Source: Pseudomonadota bacterium (GTDB taxonomy: Bacteria > Pseudomonadota > Alphaproteobacteria > Rhizobiales > Rhizobiaceae). From it: a stretch of 14,916 bases of DNA. Location of the stretch: positions 1 through 14,916 of the forward strand of contig JAEYTV010000592.1 of assembly GCA_023433855.1 (NCBI GenBank), written 5' to 3'. The position numbers were made by a program, and so were the translations under genes. The notes beneath the pieces were generated by a model, which was not told where the DNA came from, made no database searches, and worked only from the letters and a program-made list of their open reading frames with translations. Shown here piece after piece: positions 14,358 through 14,916 of this stretch (position 1 is the first letter of the stretch; the number at the start of each line of letters is the position of its first letter).

Positions 14358-14916
14358 CTAGTCTTCGCGCCCGCCTTTTGGTGCCAGTAGCCCCAGTTCT
14401 TCGAGATCAAGCTGGTTGATAGGATCTTCATCCTCGGACAATTCATCGGCATCCTGCGGGATCGGGATTGCAAGCCCCGGGGGGATCCGACCTGAAAGGA
14501 GCCCGGCCCCCTTCAATTCTTCGAGGCCAGGCAGGTCGCGGAGTTCTTCCAGTCCAAAGTGATCGAGGAACTCCGTCGTGGTACCCAAGGTAACGGGGCG
14601 CCCTGGCGTGCGCCTGCGGCCCCGAAAGCGGATCCACCCCGCCTCCATCAATACGTCAAGAGTTCCTCTGGACGTCTGTACGCCGCGGATCTCCTCGATC
14701 TCAGCCCGGGTGACCGGCTGATGATAGGCAATGATGGCCAAGACTTCGAGTGCGGCGCGAGAGAGTTTCCTTGCCTCGTCATCCTTGCGAATGATGAAAG
14801 AGAGATCCGCGGCGGTCCGGAAGGCCCAGCGGTCGCCTATTCGCAAGAGATTGACCCCACGCGGCGCGTAGATATCAACCAGGTTTCGCATGACGGCCCC
14901 CACGTCGGTTCCCTGC
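14358..14916 (-). CDS. scpB: Segregation and condensation protein ScpB (N-terminus beyond window edge)
   Basis: ScpB forms the SMC-ScpAB condensin that organises and separates chromosomes. The frame is open to the window edge (185 residues visible), so the true start lies outside. Recognisable segments are YAPRGVNLLRIGDRWAFRTA, then the second winged-helix domain LSRAALEVLAIIAYHQPVTRAEIEEIRGV and GRPVTLGTTTEFLDHFGLEEL (conserved GRP...T..FL..FGL). The acidic tail (DADELSEDEDP) is typical. scpA is expected just outside on the right. The GTG at 14903 is an internal valine, not a start. Confidence 0.96.
   Translation of the reverse strand, partial: QGTDVGAVMRNLVDIYAPRGVNLLRIGDRWAFRTAADLSFIIRKDDEARKLSRAALEVLAIIAYHQPVTRAEIEEIRGVQTSRGTLDVLMEAGWIRFRGRRRTPGRPVTLGTTTEFLDHFGLEELRDLPGLEELKGAGLLSGRIPPGLAIPIPQDADELSEDEDPINQLDLEELGLLAPKGGRED

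Overview
The window reads as a stretch of ordinary chromosome from an alphaproteobacterium of the order Hyphomicrobiales (Rhizobiales), most likely in the Rhizobium/Agrobacterium/Sinorhizobium group. The reasons are the high GC content, the protein sequences, the pair of 47-48 residue DUF1127 proteins, and the gene set tatABC-serS-surE-pcm-LysM/M23 and yajC-Mth938-NDUFAF6-like. I see no mobile element, prophage, CRISPR array or horizontally acquired island.

Left part (1-2903). The gene for trigger factor (minus strand, cut by the window edge) lies downstream of a tRNA-Leu(UAG) on the same strand. A non-coding stretch of about 700 bases (1580-2280) follows. On the plus strand it holds a very clear small-RNA locus: three consecutive hairpins, each with a CCUCCUCC-type (anti-Shine-Dalgarno) loop, the last of which is an intrinsic terminator. 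Two tiny DUF1127 genes follow, each with its own terminator. An anti-SD sRNA beside DUF1127 proteins recalls the CcsR/CcaF1 locus of Rhodobacter and the alpha-r14/'cuckoo' sRNAs of rhizobia. It is the most interesting region here.

Middle part (2957-6820). trmFO (tRNA m5U54 methylation) runs right and overlaps tail to tail with a leftward operon: yajC, a Mth938-domain protein (NDUFAF3 family), a squalene/phytoene-synthase-fold protein that matches the complex I assembly factor NDUFAF6 better than a real prenyl synthase, and an uncharacterised protein with one membrane segment. Relatives of two mitochondrial complex I assembly factors are thus adjacent and read from the same strand, 1 nt apart, next to the Sec accessory gene yajC. 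A divergent gene encodes a DUF815 AAA+ ATPase.

Right part (7791-14916). Beyond a bidirectional terminator everything runs left: scpB (chromosome condensation, partial), tatA-tatB-tatC (twin-arginine export), serS (seryl-tRNA synthetase), surE (nucleotidase), pcm (isoaspartyl repair methyltransferase) and a LysM-LysM-LytM lipoprotein at the NlpD position. tatB/tatC, serS/surE and surE/pcm overlap or abut, so this is probably one long transcription unit. The LytM domain has lost zinc-binding residues, which suggests a regulator of cell-wall amidases and not a hydrolase.
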